From Zygnema circumcarinatum (lineage: Eukaryota; Streptophyta; Zygnematophyceae; Zygnematales; Zygnemataceae): a stretch of DNA of 64,000 bases. The position numbers and the translations under genes are program-made. The notes under the pieces are model-generated. The model was not told the DNA's origin and ran no database searches. It saw only the letters and a program-made list of their open reading frames with translations. The stretch lies in assembly GCA_037447605.1 (NCBI GenBank), contig CM074804.1:4575911-4639910 (forward strand), written 5' to 3'. Positions 44,781 to 60,897 of this stretch are shown in pieces (positions within the stretch are counted from its first letter, which is position 1; each line of letters starts with the position of its first letter).

Positions 44781-46277
44781 TGAAGTTCAACGCATTTGTT
44801 AGCCTCCCAATGTCTCGCCATATATCCACAAAGCATAGATACAGTAATCCTTCCCATCCACGGTTGTAGCTCCTTTCCTCGTCTGCTGTTACATGTTGAT
44901 TCGTTACTCGTCCTGTTGCCCGTTTAGCCCCTTTTCGCTCCGGTTCCGTTCCGTCACATTGCACTCTCCCCCGTATTCTACAAGTGTTCAATTCCTAGCC
45001 TTCTGTTTGCCCCAGTTGTTTCGCATAGACAAGGCGTGTGACGATCTAGTGTACCATACACCATCGCACCTGTGACAGACACTGACCTCCTGCTAATTTG
45101 GTCAATTTGCGAGTGCGAAATATCTCTCTACGGATGGCGCCCAACTACTAGTCTGTAGTGGGCACAAGTTACGAACCCTAAAGTTTTATCAGAAAGGGAG
45201 CGGGGATGCACTTGGAGGTGGGTGCAGAAATAAAGGTACTTTGAATCCTGAGATTCAGGTTGATGCTGTGTCACCCTCTTATCGGCACGAGCCGGGGGGG
45301 GATGTGGGCTTACTGTTGAAGCGGCTTGTCGTGCTGTTAGTGCGGTAGAAGGCGTTTCAGGAGAACAAGAAGGAAGGCTGCGCGCAGGTGGAGGAAGCCA
45401 TTCCAAAGCCATTCCTCGGCTGGACAGTCTTTACTAGGCGAGTGCACCCACACCGTGTTCTAAGTCCCTTCCATTAGGCACGAGATTGGTTTGGAGACGC
45501 TGTTACTACCTATTTCACGAGAAACATGTAATGATTTCGAAATCTGACAGGAAGAGTGGTTAAATCTGAAACACCTGAACGAGGAGCTTGTCATTTTTCC
45601 CTCCAGTTTTTTCGCAAACTGGAGCAGTTGGAAAGAGACAGGTCCGGACCTCGTGACTCATTCTATTTCACCACACAGAAAACTAGGCAGCAGCATGCAG
45701 AGAGCTGCGCCCACCACGCAGACTTTCTTGTGGTTTCTGGGAAAAGTGGGGGGACATCAAAATGTGCTTTCAGGAAATTTGCAGCCATATTGCTTTTGTA
45801 GGCAGATATCATCCGTTTTTCCTTAAATTACAGTTCAATACAGTTAGAATGGTTTTCCTTAGGAAGAATCTATTTTTTAGGAGGTAAGGTTACCGTCTGC
45901 GTACCATCACTATATTTTCTCAGCAGAGCATCCTTCCCAAAGTATGTTTCTCAAAAGCAAAAGTTGGGAGGACATCATTGGAAACAACATTCACAGTGCT
46001 TCAACCGAAAGGGGTACCAACTTTTTTGTCTATATAAGACTAGAATGTTTCAAGCTCAATCTGCAATACTAGACCTTCGTAAACTGGTGTCGTCATAATC
46101 ATCACTAGGAACGTCCTTCGTCCAAATTCCACGACTTGTCATCCACTGACTGGTATAAAAGTACAAGAACAAGAAATCACCGTACAACCGAAAATGAGGA
46201 AAGCACTAACCGGTGAAAAGAAGGCGTCCTCTTCTGAATCACCCGGCTTGTTATTGGCTCAACTAAGCTCCGCACCG
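44781..46277. other. Region without recognised genes
   Basis: About 1.5 kb of ordinary composition between the FPPS remnant and the HPPK-DHPS stop. Only short unrelated ORFs; no repeat or RNA gene seen. Confidence 0.5.
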
Positions 46278-49453
<3,176 letters not shown>

Positions 49454-50129
49454 CCAGGCCTCCCTCCCTCAAAGAAGGCCAGCCTTCCAGCTCGATATCG
49501 CCGCCCTCCCTCCAAGAAAGCGACGTCGCATCTCGGCCGGCCGGCAGCCAGCCGGCAGCCGGCTGGCGTGACGGGCGTCACGCGGCGCGCTGGTCCATGG
49601 GCGAGCGCTTCGACATCACAAATTTGATTTCAAACTTTCGCCGACATTTCTCCATGGAGCGACTGGCAGATCCTGCACGCGACTGTGCTGCGCTGTCTGC
49701 CTTCCACACATCGCGCAAGCCTAGCGGAGGGTTGGGACTGACAACAATGTAGATTTATTTGAGAAATGGGAGTGAGTGCACGATATGGTTCAATGTGCAC
49801 AGCTTGCATACATGCATACATCCCATGTAAGTTCCCATCTTAGTACATGTTGCATGACACGTACTCAACGATTCTGAGCTTGGTATGAAAGATGCACGCC
49901 CATACACCCGCTTCTGGAGCCAATCGAGCCGTCAACAACAGGAACACCACCACTGACATGGCTCCTTTTCCTGCCTCAAACTTGTTGTCGCGTTACACGA
50001 CAGGCAGGCAGGCAGGCAGTGGCTGCGCTCGTGCAACTGACTGCTCGGCCTCTGCCGCAACGCCCTTGCACCTCCGAGGGAAGGTCCACCAGCCGCTGGA
50101 AAGGAAGAAGCGCAAAGTTAGTCGTCGCG
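49454..50129. promoter_or_regulatory. Divergent intergenic region HPPK-DHPS / MAPR
   Basis: 676 bp between two head-to-head start codons. 49480-49600 is GC-rich with repeated GCCGGC words and GTGACGGGCGTCACGC, an inverted repeat of GTGACG/CGTCAC containing CRE-like cores. A possible shared promoter. Confidence 0.45.
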
Positions 50130-51890
50130 ATGGAGCTTTTGGAGGAGTGGATGTCGAAGCTGGAGAGTCTGACAGGCATGTCGTCTGTACTGGTGGTTTC
50201 TATTTTTGCGCTAATTGCCGGTACACTCTTCCTCATTCTTGTAGCGGCAAGACCTCGCCGAAGGTTGATGCCTCCACCGGTGATGCCTTCAAAAGCGAAA
50301 CCACAGCCCCTTCAGCTTGGAGATATCACCCCTGAAGAACTCGCTCTTTACGACGGCACGGATGAAAGCAAGCCCCTCTTAATGGTGAGTTTTTCTCGCA
50401 GGAGCAATGTAGGCGATGCCAGAGTATGGTCTTGAAGAGGCTCCTTCGCAGGGGATTAACTCGGAGAAATTTCACTTAGGCATCGACCTGAGTTAGCTGA
50501 TATCTTGACTGCTGTTAGTTGGGGTTATTTATCTGTGTTTTTATTCTTTGTAACAACTTCAATTTACACTGAAGCGTCCGTTTTGGGCAACTATTCTTTG
50601 TACTGCATGTTGTTGTAGGCCAAACGTTTATTAGGACCTGCAGTCTTCTAAAATTACGCTACAGTGCTGCGACGAGCTCTGAGCCACATTTTCTTTGCTT
50701 CGATGCATACGAGCTTTTTTCGATGTGCATGTTCCGGATTTTGACAAACCTCAGAAGTGCTCGGAATCAGTTGTAACTGTCTATAGCCCCCCAAGTAGCG
50801 GGGCTTTATCTCCTGAATATGGTGCCCGAGCCATTTCCTTACAGGATGCATTTTCATTTAAGTGCGTAATCCTGTGTGCATGATGGTTGAACTGTTGTTC
50901 AAGGATCCACTTTCTTGCTACTCTTTGCTAAGGCTGTATAGCTCAAGAGGGTTTCCATGCGAAAATCAAGTCCACCATGCTGAAACTAGTTGGTACACTC
51001 TCAAATCGTCCTGAAATGCTATGCTCTCCTCATTTCTCTTTTTGTTTCTGCCTTATATGTTTTGTGAGCCGTTCTCAAATGACTTCTCTCCAAGCCCCTG
51101 AATAACCAGCATGCCTGCCAACTCTTGACTGGGTGCTGGTTGGTGTCGTTTGACACAGGCCATCAAGGGCGTGGTCTATGATGTATCACGGGGCAGGTAC
51201 GTTACCTCCATTCTGTTCATTCATTCCATTCCATTGTTCAAGTTTTGTCCTTCTTCCGCATCCTCAAGAGTCAATTGAAGCGTTATTCTGCCTATTTGCA
51301 GTGCTAAACATGATTCTAGCATATGACAGCCTCCCGTATGAACATTGCATTTAGAAGGGCTAAATGAACAATTCATGTTTGACGTGTTCCCTCTCAACAG
51401 ACGTACAAATTTATGAAGCACTCCGTTCTTATAGCAGTCACCAGCAGCATTCACCAGGGTCCAGTAAAGGAGATTCTGTCATTATGCCTTTCCTTTCTTT
51501 TAAACAGGGAATGGTTAGAATCATGAGCCAACAGATTGATTCGTCTGGCTACTTCATCCATCTTTCGAAGGTCTATCATCTGACTTTTTGGAAATTCAGT
51601 TTGTGTGCCTTTGCAACGAAGATGGCTAACCTTATACACGATCGTTATTGTTGAACTGTGACGCCAGCGATTTCTATGGACCAGGAGGTCCATACGAGGC
51701 GTTTGCCGGCAAGGATGCAAGTCGAGCGCTTGCCAAGATGTCATTTGAAGATAAAGATATTGAAAACAACAGCTTGGAGGACCTTACGGCCTCCGAAATT
51801 GACACTTTGAATGATTGGGAGATGAGATTTAAGTTCAAATATGACGTGGTTGGCAAGGTTGTTGAAAGCTCAGACAAAATTCCAAGCTGA
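50130..51890 (+). CDS. MAPR family membrane protein (cytochrome b5-like, membrane steroid-binding type)
   Basis: Three exons in phase (50130-50384, 51159-51196, 51668-51890) give 171 residues. The N-terminus MELLEEWMSKLESL is followed by one transmembrane helix (about residues 18-40, VLVVSIFALIAGTLFLILVA) and the basic stop ARPRRR. The rest is a cytochrome-b5-like heme/steroid-binding fold with family signatures: ITPEELALYDGTDESKPLLM, AIKGVVYDVSRGS, DFYGPGGPYEAFAGKDASRA and ASEIDTLNDWEMRFKFKYDV. Related proteins are plant membrane steroid-binding proteins and animal PGRMC, which bind heme in the ER or plasma membrane and support P450s. Size and topology fit the family. Confidence 0.94.
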
Positions 51891-52375
51891 GATGGGAAGA
51901 GGATCGGAGGTTTCTGGGGGAAACCTTGAAGATTAGTAAAATCAGTCGAAAGTGTAAAAATAGCGGGGGGCGTTGTGAAGTGGGCAAACAGATGTTCGTG
52001 CCTCAGGGCTGCTTTAACAGGCTCGGCATTTGAGTTCAGAAACATCCAGCGAGTGCTTGAAAATCGATGAAAATGGTATTTGTGTATGGAAAGAACTGTA
52101 TGCGCGTTGATAATAGACACTTCATGATAAAATATATGTAAACATACTTTGGCCTTCACTGACAGCAATAGCAGACTCGCAGCAAATGACGGTCTCGGTG
52201 CTCTCTCTCGTCCCGTCTACACCTCCTGCTACCCACCTTATCTGTGTTCAAGACTTCAAGACTTTCTTGAGCAAAGTGAATACTCCAAAATAATCTGACT
52301 GTCTGACCTCAACTGGAATACAGTGACTCTAAGAGTGGAAACCATCATCTCCCGTGTCACTCAACCTCACCGTCG
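51891..52375. other. Short intergenic region between convergent genes
   Basis: 3' flanks of the MAPR gene and kinesin-5. Nothing else recognised. Confidence 0.5.
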
Positions 52376-55300
52376 TCAATTGCGTACTGTAAAAGGCGTT
52401 ATCGGCGTCTGTGCCAAGGGCTTTGGTTTCCGCACGGAAGCTTGAAGGTTTTCAATGTTGGCCAAGCTCGAACGGAATTCTTCCAACAGTTTTTCTGCAG
52501 GCTTCGTGCGAAGTTCCTCGAAGGACGTTTCTCGAGGCACCAAAAGTGTTCGTCGTTTTGGGGGGCTTCCGTTGTCAACCTGCCAAGCGTCTCAGAAAAA
52601 GAATCTTTCATCGCTAGCCTCGTCACTTGCAACAAATGCAGTCTGTTCTGAGTGGCTCATTCGTGACTGGTCCTTGAACAGCGCCCTCGCGCGTAGGAAT
52701 GCGGCGGAGCATACCTGAAGCTCATGTAGGTATGTGTCGATCCTCGCCGATAGTTGCTTTGTATGGCCTCCATGATCAATCCAGAAAGTCTTTACGTTCG
52801 CACAGTTCTCATTAACTCCTTTTCTCGCCTCTTCAATCGCCATCACGTCAGCCTTTTGAGAGTCTGTTCAGACATTGTTGACGATTGTTAGAGCGTCAAC
52901 AACATGCACGTCTCAAACATGCAAACGAACCTCACTGGCAACATGGTAGAGATATGACAAAATCGCCGAGACGCGCAAACACTCGTGTAAAGACAGCAGA
53001 TGCAAAGAGAAAGAACGAAGATCAGGACCACCAAGGTATCCCATTCGCGATTGCCTTTTGAAAACGAACGTTACCTGAAACAAGAGATGTAAGACTGGCC
53101 TGGCCTTCATCGTAATGAGCCACAATTGCCCTCTTTCTTGACGAGTTAGACTTCCGGAACTCTGCAGAGGCTGCAGCTTGTTCCCTGCCAGCACATCATG
53201 ACAACCACCCAGAAACTTGAGCTGCCCGCACATGAAGGAGCTCAACATTGGGTCAAAACCAATCATGGCAAAGCTGTTCGGCGCAGAAACATGCATGGAC
53301 TTTTTTAATCTTTACCCGTGAGTTTTCCTGAATTCTTCATCGTGCACGTTGATTGAATTCACAAGGACGCCCGCCGCGTCCTGCCACGTGTGCTGAAGCC
53401 GTTGCGCACCTGCAACGCTGGCACATCTCCAGCTCGCCGTACCCGTCAGCACGCAAATCTCGGCTCTTTAGCGAAAGCATGAATTGAAGTAGCTATCCAT
53501 TTAACAACAACTAAGCCCTTGCGGAGGATGCAGGTCTCACCTCTTATTTAAGAAATCCTTCAGCTTGGTGTGCTTTGCTGCAGTTGCTGCTTGGACACTC
53601 TTTGCACATTCCAAGTTGGTTGAGTTGAACTCTGCCATCTGAGCCTTTCCTGAGGTCACAGTCGCCTGCGTGGTGTACACGTTGCTTTGCATGCTCTTTG
53701 CATTGATCTCAGCAGCTTCTATGAAAATGGTGCTTTGTTGAGCGACCTGCGAAGGTGTTAACTGATTTGTTACTAGATGCACAAGTGTTCAAACGAACAG
53801 GCGAAGTTCTCAACAACAAGGAACAATCTTCGCAGCGGATCATTATTCGAGACATATGTCCGAACTTGATACAACAGAAATGGCAGGAACCGAGTGAGGA
53901 AGTTATGGGCATACCAATGCTTTCCTCTTCGCTGAGGCCTCAGTAGCAATCTGCATGTACCCCTGCATTTCGCGTTCATCTTCCTCCTGCACTTGCAACG
54001 CAGCGTTGAAGTTATGAGCAATCGAGTCCGAGATGTGCAGGAAAGTAGACGCTAATATGAAACTTCGAGGTTGGAGGATTTGGATGAGTGCATACCTCGA
54101 GCAATTTAGTCAAGACTGCCAATTCTTTGGCTTGCATTGAAGAATTTTCCCTGATGGTAGACGCACAAGAGTCCATTTCCACAGCGATCCTTTCCAGCAG
54201 TGTTTGCATTGTCAGTGTTATCGCATTCGAGATCTCCACAGCTTTCAGGCTTGCCTGCATTTTTCAAGTCAGCAAACCGTCAATGGCACACCAAGCACTC
54301 GTTCGAGCTCCTCTGAAGTCCGAGATTAGTCTTCCACCTCATTTTTCGTTATCCCCAACTTCTAATGCTTTGGAGAAACAACATTCGTGGCACTCATTCA
54401 CTTGAACCACATTGTTCGAGACGATTCATTTGTCTACCTCTCGCTGGTTATCGGCGAAAGTCGCGGCCTCGAGCCGTTCAGTATCGTGCAACTTCTCCAG
54501 ATCCCCAAGCGCTGCTTGCGCGTGCTTCACCGTTCCAGTGAGACTCTGCGAACACAGGCCGGCGAGCCCGCCCCAAGTTAAGACCCTTCACTAGTTCACT
54601 AGCGGCAAACTCCATATATGGCTTTGCAGTTGGAAGGCCACGTGGCGGGCAGCAGGCCCACCCACCTCCCGCAGGTCGAGCAGGAACCTTTCCTCCCCGA
54701 GGGCGAGCCCTTCCCAGGACGCCGCCAAGCGGCCCATCTGCTCGTCAATGGCTGAGGAGGCCTCGTCCACTTCCTTTGTAAAAATTCCACGCAGCTCATG
54801 GAGACGGTGTCCGAACTTTGTGTTATCCTGTCATGAGGAACGGACCAACTAATGAATCAACCAAACAACGAATGATCTAAATCGCAGTGGAATAAACAGA
54901 TGATTCCACGCCAATGCTTGTGAAATATTTTACATTTTTTAGAAGGAGAAGCTTACATCATCTTTTCGTAGCAGAACAGCCTGCAGTTGGCTGTTCATGG
55001 CCGCACAATGGTCCTGCTGGAACCCAATAGACTGTGCGACAAAGTTCTGAAGTTGATCGAGCTGGTGTTCTATTGAGCTCTTCATCCGGCTTCCTGCTTC
55101 TTCATTGGCAGCTTTCACCTGCTCGTCCTTCTCTGTTCACATTGTGCCAAGGAGCAACGACTTTTCAGCAGCTGACCATTCGCAAGAGTCTGTCATCGTT
55201 GCATTCAATTGACCTATTGACCTTACAAAAGTCTATGTTTCTGGCTATACCAGGAAAAAACCTCCGGTGTTTGTTACTCACCAAGCTTGAAGAAGAAAGC

Positions 55301-58300
55301 CTCCAAATCGTTCGCAGCACTTTGCAATTCCTCTCGTGTTTTCCAGCCAAGATCTGCCAAATTGTTCTCTGTGAAGCAAGACAGCAGTGCATGGCAAAGA
55401 AATCACGGCGTGAATGAGCAGCGGTGATGAAGTGGCTTCTGCTTTCTGCTCTGCTTGCAGCCAAGCTGAAGAGCTGCCTCCTCTCCTTACCGGCCTCGCG
55501 CGTGCGGGCGATGACGTAGTCCCTCTCCCTGAGGGCCTGCCGGGCAGTCTGCAACGCTCCCTCGCTCGTCGCCAGTCGCGACTCCGTCTCCTTCAACCTC
55601 TCCTGCGGAAAGCAAAGCATGGCAATGGGGACCGCACTGTGAGCCTCAGCTTGGAATACAGCTAGCTAAGGCTGAGATAAACTGCGCTTTTTCCACAATG
55701 TTACTCAGCAGTTTTTGCGTACTGACCACAACTGACAAAAATTCAGATTCAGTGAGTGTCTTGGTGGATTGAGCGTTATGAGCAGGCAGGCTCCAACCTG
55801 ATTCAGTTCCAGCAGCTGTTGAAGCTTTTCATGTTCTGAGAGAAGAACAGCATGCTTGTCTTCCGACTCTCCCAAAGCCTGCACACCTCCGAGGAAACGA
55901 GTCAGAGCAACTTTCTAGGCGATTCTTTTGCATTCAAGACATGCAATCCATTAGGCATAGCAACCAATGCCACACAGCCATTCTTTAAAACACGTGAACG
56001 TGAACAGCAAAATCCTCGAGCTAGAGTTGTGAATTGGACTGGGAACCGAGGAAGGCCTGAAGGCAAGCAACAAGGAAAGGTAGACAGTACCTTTCTCTCT
56101 ATCTCCAGTGCCTCCTCCAAGTATGTAATACGTTCCTTCATCACCTGGACAACATACTCAAATCGCAGCAACCTCCGTCAGGGGTCTCAGAACCCATCCA
56201 ACAATGCGCAAGGAAACTGACCATTCATGGACATGAGGAGGCACGGAATATGCGCAGGGAAAAGAGACGCTCAAGGACCAAGCATGAAAACTATGAAAGC
56301 CGTACATTTTTCTGATGCAGATCTTGCTGGTATTTCTCAAGCGGGATGTAGACTCCGGTTTTCTCTCGCTGAAAGTACAATTCTGTACATTGACAGCGAC
56401 ATCTTGTCAGTCAAGACACAATGTTCTCAAACTTTCATTGAGACGGCAAAGCAGCAGTCTGGATACGATTATGTTCAACAGAAAGCGTTTGGTTTTAACA
56501 AGTTTGAAGATAACATAAATAGCTGTCACGTACCTGTTTTCACACGCTCAAGTTCACTGGCGAGTTCCTTAATGAGAGCCGATTTGGTGGTTTTCTGGTT
56601 CACCTGCCGGGGCCAGTTCGTGATCGCCAAGTCAACCAGCAGCGTGAAAAGAGACCCAAGCGAAGTATTCCGTTTCAGGATTATTTCAAACTACTTCTCT
56701 TATGCTTTACTTTATTATGGAAGTAGCCACTATTGCATAAACTGTCACTCATCAACTGTCTCTCGAGGGGCACTTCATTCTCATCGCTCTCAACATACCC
56801 GACCAAAAAACCACGTAAACATCGCATTGGCATTCTCTACGACAAGACAATGAGCAATAAGCAGACACTCCTAGCCGTATGGCACGCGGGGAGGCCGAAC
56901 CTCGGGCTTGTTCTTGATGCTCTTCGCTCGATAGGCGTAGTCCAAAGTGTTGAGCGTCTCCTCGATGCACACGGGCGAGGGCGATATGGTGGCGATGATG
57001 CAGGTCTTGGTGCGCCCTCCGAGGGAGTCGCGGAGCAGGCGGGTCAACTTGCTGTCTCTGCAGCAGACCAAGGGCATCCATTGTTGGTGGATTGAGAAGG
57101 GATGCGAAGCAGTTGCTTCAGAAGATGACATGATCAGTCAGTGACGGGTCAAGAATTGTTAAGCCTGTCAATTCTTGTGAAGACGAGGCAAATGGAGAGT
57201 TTGATATAAGGAATAACGATAGGCTTATCCGCGAGCAAAAGCTCGCGGCTGTAACTCATGCTTAGTGGTATCGTGCGTAGCATTTTCCTGACGCGTTAGT
57301 GAGTGAGTGAGATGGCATGAAACGCCCGGACGTTACCTGTATGGGATGTGTCCTGAGTGGTCCACAAGAGTCGTTATAACACGACCTAATGTAAGCAAGC
57401 TTTTGTTGATTTCTCCAGCTTCCCTCGCTCTTCCCTGAAATTTAACATCGAGTCAGCTTTATTGACACAAAATATGCCTGCCCAGTGTGCTTCAAAAATC
57501 TCTCTACTGCAGTAACCACTTCACCGTTAACGAAAAAAAGATTAAGAAGGAAAGGCACCATAGCACACTCAGTGTGATCCAAGGCCGTGCTTAGTAAGTT
57601 AACCACTCACATCTCGAGCTCCTGAACGGGAGATGTTTTCGGAACCGGCAAGGTCAACCAAATTGAGCTTCCCACATTTAATCAGCTCCTGTCCGTCGGG
57701 TGTTGGCTCTCTCATGTGGATCGTGATTGAGAAAATGGTGTGAGAACGGCTGCAAGAAAGGCCAAAGGTGAACTCAGCTTGAGCCAACACAACCACATTG
57801 CCCATAAGACGTGAACAAACGAACAAAACGTCGTATCCCTTTCTGAACATCCTTCAGCCAGACGTCCCAGAACATCGTCTTGGGTGCTTCGTGATGCGCT
57901 CTGCAGTTCCTTCTTTTCCGCAAGACTCTCTAATTTGCATGAGCAGCAGTCCAATCTCAAACAGTTAGCTTTTGAAGCGTACCTAGATTGCTTGTTGAGT
58001 ATTGTCTCCGCTGTCTTACGTTTTGACGAACCTCTCTCAAGTAGAGAGAAAATGTCAGAGGCTGTTCTAACAATCTCTTCTTCAAGGCCTCGTACCACTG
58101 TCGCACCAGCTTTTCCGTCTTCCATGAGAGCAAGTGGCTTCTTCTGCTTGTCATCAGGGGCCAGAAGGTCTGTCAACTCTTCGTTGTACAGCTCGAGAAA
58201 TGTCACCTTCACTGAATACTCTATCTGTTGACTTTCCAAGGTATCAAAGATTTGCTCAACCGCTCGAGGGATCACCCCGGCATGTGCATGTAATAACCCA

Positions 58301-59684
58301 TCCTGTAGCATTGCGCGTGGCAAAACGTCAGCTTCCGTCAAAACCTTTCCTGTTTAATGTTCCAGTGAGAAAGAACCAAAACTGGCGAGGTTTCTTCAAC
58401 TCACAAATACGTCACCTAGATTTGGGATAATGGCAGCTCTATAAGCGCAGCTATGATCGACTATCTACGACTTTCTGCGCCACTCATTTATCTCGCCCGG
58501 TTGTACAGAGGACCTACCTGCGTCCTGTTCCCTCTGCCCTCCATTGTGTACGTTTTTCCAGTACCGGTTTGACCGTAACTGTTCCATTGAAAGAGTGCGA
58601 GTGCGTAAATAATCGAACACTTACGCGCATAAAGGAATTGTCAAAGCTCAAAATGAAGCAGCCAGAAAATGATCAAAATTGCAGCCAGACTTAAATGTTT
58701 CACTCACGCGAAAATGGTGCAGTTGAAGCCCTCCAGGACTTCGTCTACAACCGGGATCAAAGCTTGCTTATATAAGTCTCCCTGCTGAGACTCTGGGCCG
58801 AACACCTGCTCACGATTGATCCATTGTTATTTTTTTCTTTCATAGGAATCTTTTCTTCATGTCTGTCTTGAACTTCTAAGCTCTGCCACAGCAGTTTTTT
58901 GCCAGAAAAGATAGCCATGGCATGTCATTGCGTCTGGTTGGTACATGCGAACCCATTCCTGGTTAGAGACGACTTAACCATAAATCAAGGGGTACGCTGT
59001 GTACCTTATCGAAGGTGAAGGTCCGCTCGCAACGCAATCCAATCGCTGTGTTGTTTTGATGAACGGTCACTTCTTTACGATGCTCATTGCATGAGATTAC
59101 GTGGCCAAGCTGCTGATGGATCTCATCGTCATTGAAAGGCCTGAATCAAGCCAAAAATTAAATTGGAACAGATAGTTGTAGGATGTCCTGGATTCCATTG
59201 CATTCAACAAGGAAACCATAGTCCCTCTCGATAGTATCACCAAAGCATGCTACTTCCTACTCACAAGCATAGTTCCAGGAAACAGGTTCTAAATTTGGGC
59301 GATGGGGGAACTCAATGGCTAATCAGACTCAACACTTCCAGGTGAAGTGCCTCGCAGCGTCATGGTGTCGAAGTTTTTGAAGAAAGTAATCATCGGAGAA
59401 AGAAGCCAAATGGAAGCAAGTAATTCACTAATATTTACAATAAGATATATTTATTCTAGCATTTCAGCATTTCCTTTGTCTCCTTCCCTCCAGCACAAAG
59501 GCGAAGGACACATCACGCTGGCTTGTCACCAATGAATAAAAAATAAAATGCTCCTGAGCATGCCTAAACCAGATCCAAAAACAAACCATAGAATAAAATG
59601 GATAACTGCTGGCTTCACAAACCTGCATCGCAGAAGGACTTGCACATTGACGCCTTTATCCTTGTCAATGCGCACGGCAGCCAT
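52376..59684 (-). CDS. Kinesin-5 (BimC/Eg5-type) mitotic motor
   Basis: About 20 exons encode a bipolar plus-end motor that slides antiparallel spindle (and, in plants, phragmoplast) microtubules. Exon 1 (59684-59623) is [20 protein letters not shown], typical of plant kinesin-5. It continues with [11 protein letters not shown] (about 59140), [12 protein letters not shown] and GFNCTIFA, the P-loop [13 protein letters not shown] (about 58560), [15 protein letters not shown] (about 58270), switch I NKQSSRSH across the intron at 57985-57752, switch [12 protein letters not shown] (about 57650), [12 protein letters not shown] (about 57400) and the motor end [17 protein letters not shown] (about 56940). 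The neck and stalk follow as short coiled-coil exons ([20 protein letters not shown] near 56330, [20 protein letters not shown] near 56120, [19 protein letters not shown] near 55580). The tail exon at about 52680-52376 has SPPKRR, then [16 protein letters not shown], a divergent BimC box, and ends [12 protein letters not shown]. Confidence 0.94.
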
Positions 59685-59928
59685 TTTTTAGCAAGCTTCA
59701 CTTGACCTGCAAGAATTTTTTTTGCACAAAGCACTGCTCAAAACTTCAAATATTTACAGGCGCCTCTCCTTCCAGAATCCCCTTGACCCTCAAACTTATA
59801 CGGAGAAAGCTCCTCGTCCTGCTGTAGAAAAGAGGTCTAAGCAACTTGAGTGCAAAAGACATGTGTATTGCCAGCACGCAGTACAGGACGGACGCTCTTC
59901 CGGTGGCGTGCGCAGAGCGAGCGGCGCG

Positions 59929-59971
59929 GCAGGCAGGCAGGCAGGCCGGCAGGCAGGCCGGCAGGCAGGCA
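59929..59971 (+). repeat. (GGCA)n with GGCC variants
   Basis: Ten or so GGCA/GGCC tetramers in the upstream island of kinesin-5. Confidence 0.8.
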
Positions 59972-60217
59972 GAGGGAGGGAGGGCGGGAGGCGACTCCAA
60001 CGGCTCCTTCCTGCGCCCCTTTTCAAACCGCGGAGCGGAGCACGGCCCCCTCTCGCTGTGCCGCCTCCAGTTGGGGCCCGTCTGTCCAACGGCTCCGGCA
60101 CTGCCACCGGAGCATGGAACCGGCTCGTTTGATTTTTGAGCCACTCGTACGGCATTCAGCCGTTGAAAGGACGGACCGTACGGTGCGAAGCCGTACGGAA
60201 AACGCATTCCAAAACCG

Positions 60218-60218
60218 G

Positions 60219-60282
<64 letters not shown>

Positions 60283-60337
60283 TTGGGCATGGGCTTGGGC
60301 TTGGGCTTGGGCTTGGGCTTGGGCTTGGGCTTGGGCT
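60218..60337 (+). repeat. Two-phase hexanucleotide array (GGGCAT)n then (GGGCTT)n
   Basis: About a dozen GGGCAT units, one GGGCTT, one GGGCAT, then about seven GGGCTT units, all in one register. The change of unit is abrupt, as expected when a point variant spreads by slippage. In frame it would encode Gly-His then Gly-Leu on the plus strand, or Ala-Gln then Ala-His on the minus strand. Confidence 0.9.
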
Positions 60338-60897
60338 AGCGCTTGGGCTAGCGCTTTAGCTTGAGAGAAGGGGAAATGATGTGGCATTGATCTCACAAAA
60401 AGAGAGCTTGGCGTGGGTTGTTTGCGAGATGAGTCTGCCGCCTTCTTGCCTGCTCCAGGCAACGAACCCCGTTTGTCTTCCAAGGTGGCAAACACCTGCA
60501 TGTCAAGAAATAAACCAGCGTCAATACCTTCACACTACAAGCTTTGGTGTCCAACGAGCCTACTTGGTTGCCTGCTTCAACAGTTATGAGAAACGACCCT
60601 AACTTCAGCCATTTCGTCACATTGCTCTCCTGCTTTGTCTTCCGGACTAAGTTTTCAAAGGTTCAGTCCCCATGCTATAAATCTCAATAGCCCCGCGAAA
60701 CGGACACTGAATATTTCATCTGAGCATTTAAGACTCAGCAAGGACTCCCAGCATGGATTCCCCACAAGGAGCTTCACGACCTCCATGGGCATGGGCGCCT
60801 CCATGACCAAGTCCTTACCTTGACCTGCAGAACGAGAACGCGAAGGGAAGGGAAGGCGACGCTGCCGTAGCTGCGTGTGCGCGTTTGGCTGCCGGCC

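Larger units (their letters stand above)
59685..60897. promoter_or_regulatory. Divergent intergenic region kinesin-5 / J-protein
   Basis: 1.2 kb between two head-to-head starts, with a GC-rich island (about 59900-60215, including GGCA repeats at 59930-59970 and CCGTACGG words at 60175-60200) and a hexanucleotide array. A long minus-strand ORF (60501-59746) crosses it, but its bulk is encoded by the array. Confidence 0.45.

Noticed and set aside
59746-60501. 251-codon minus-strand ORF with Ala-Gln/Ala-His repeats, possible N-terminal extension of kinesin-5
   Set aside because: The repeat part is created by the GGGCAT/GGGCTT array, and kinesin-5 already has a typical start at 59684. An upstream non-coding exon cannot be excluded.
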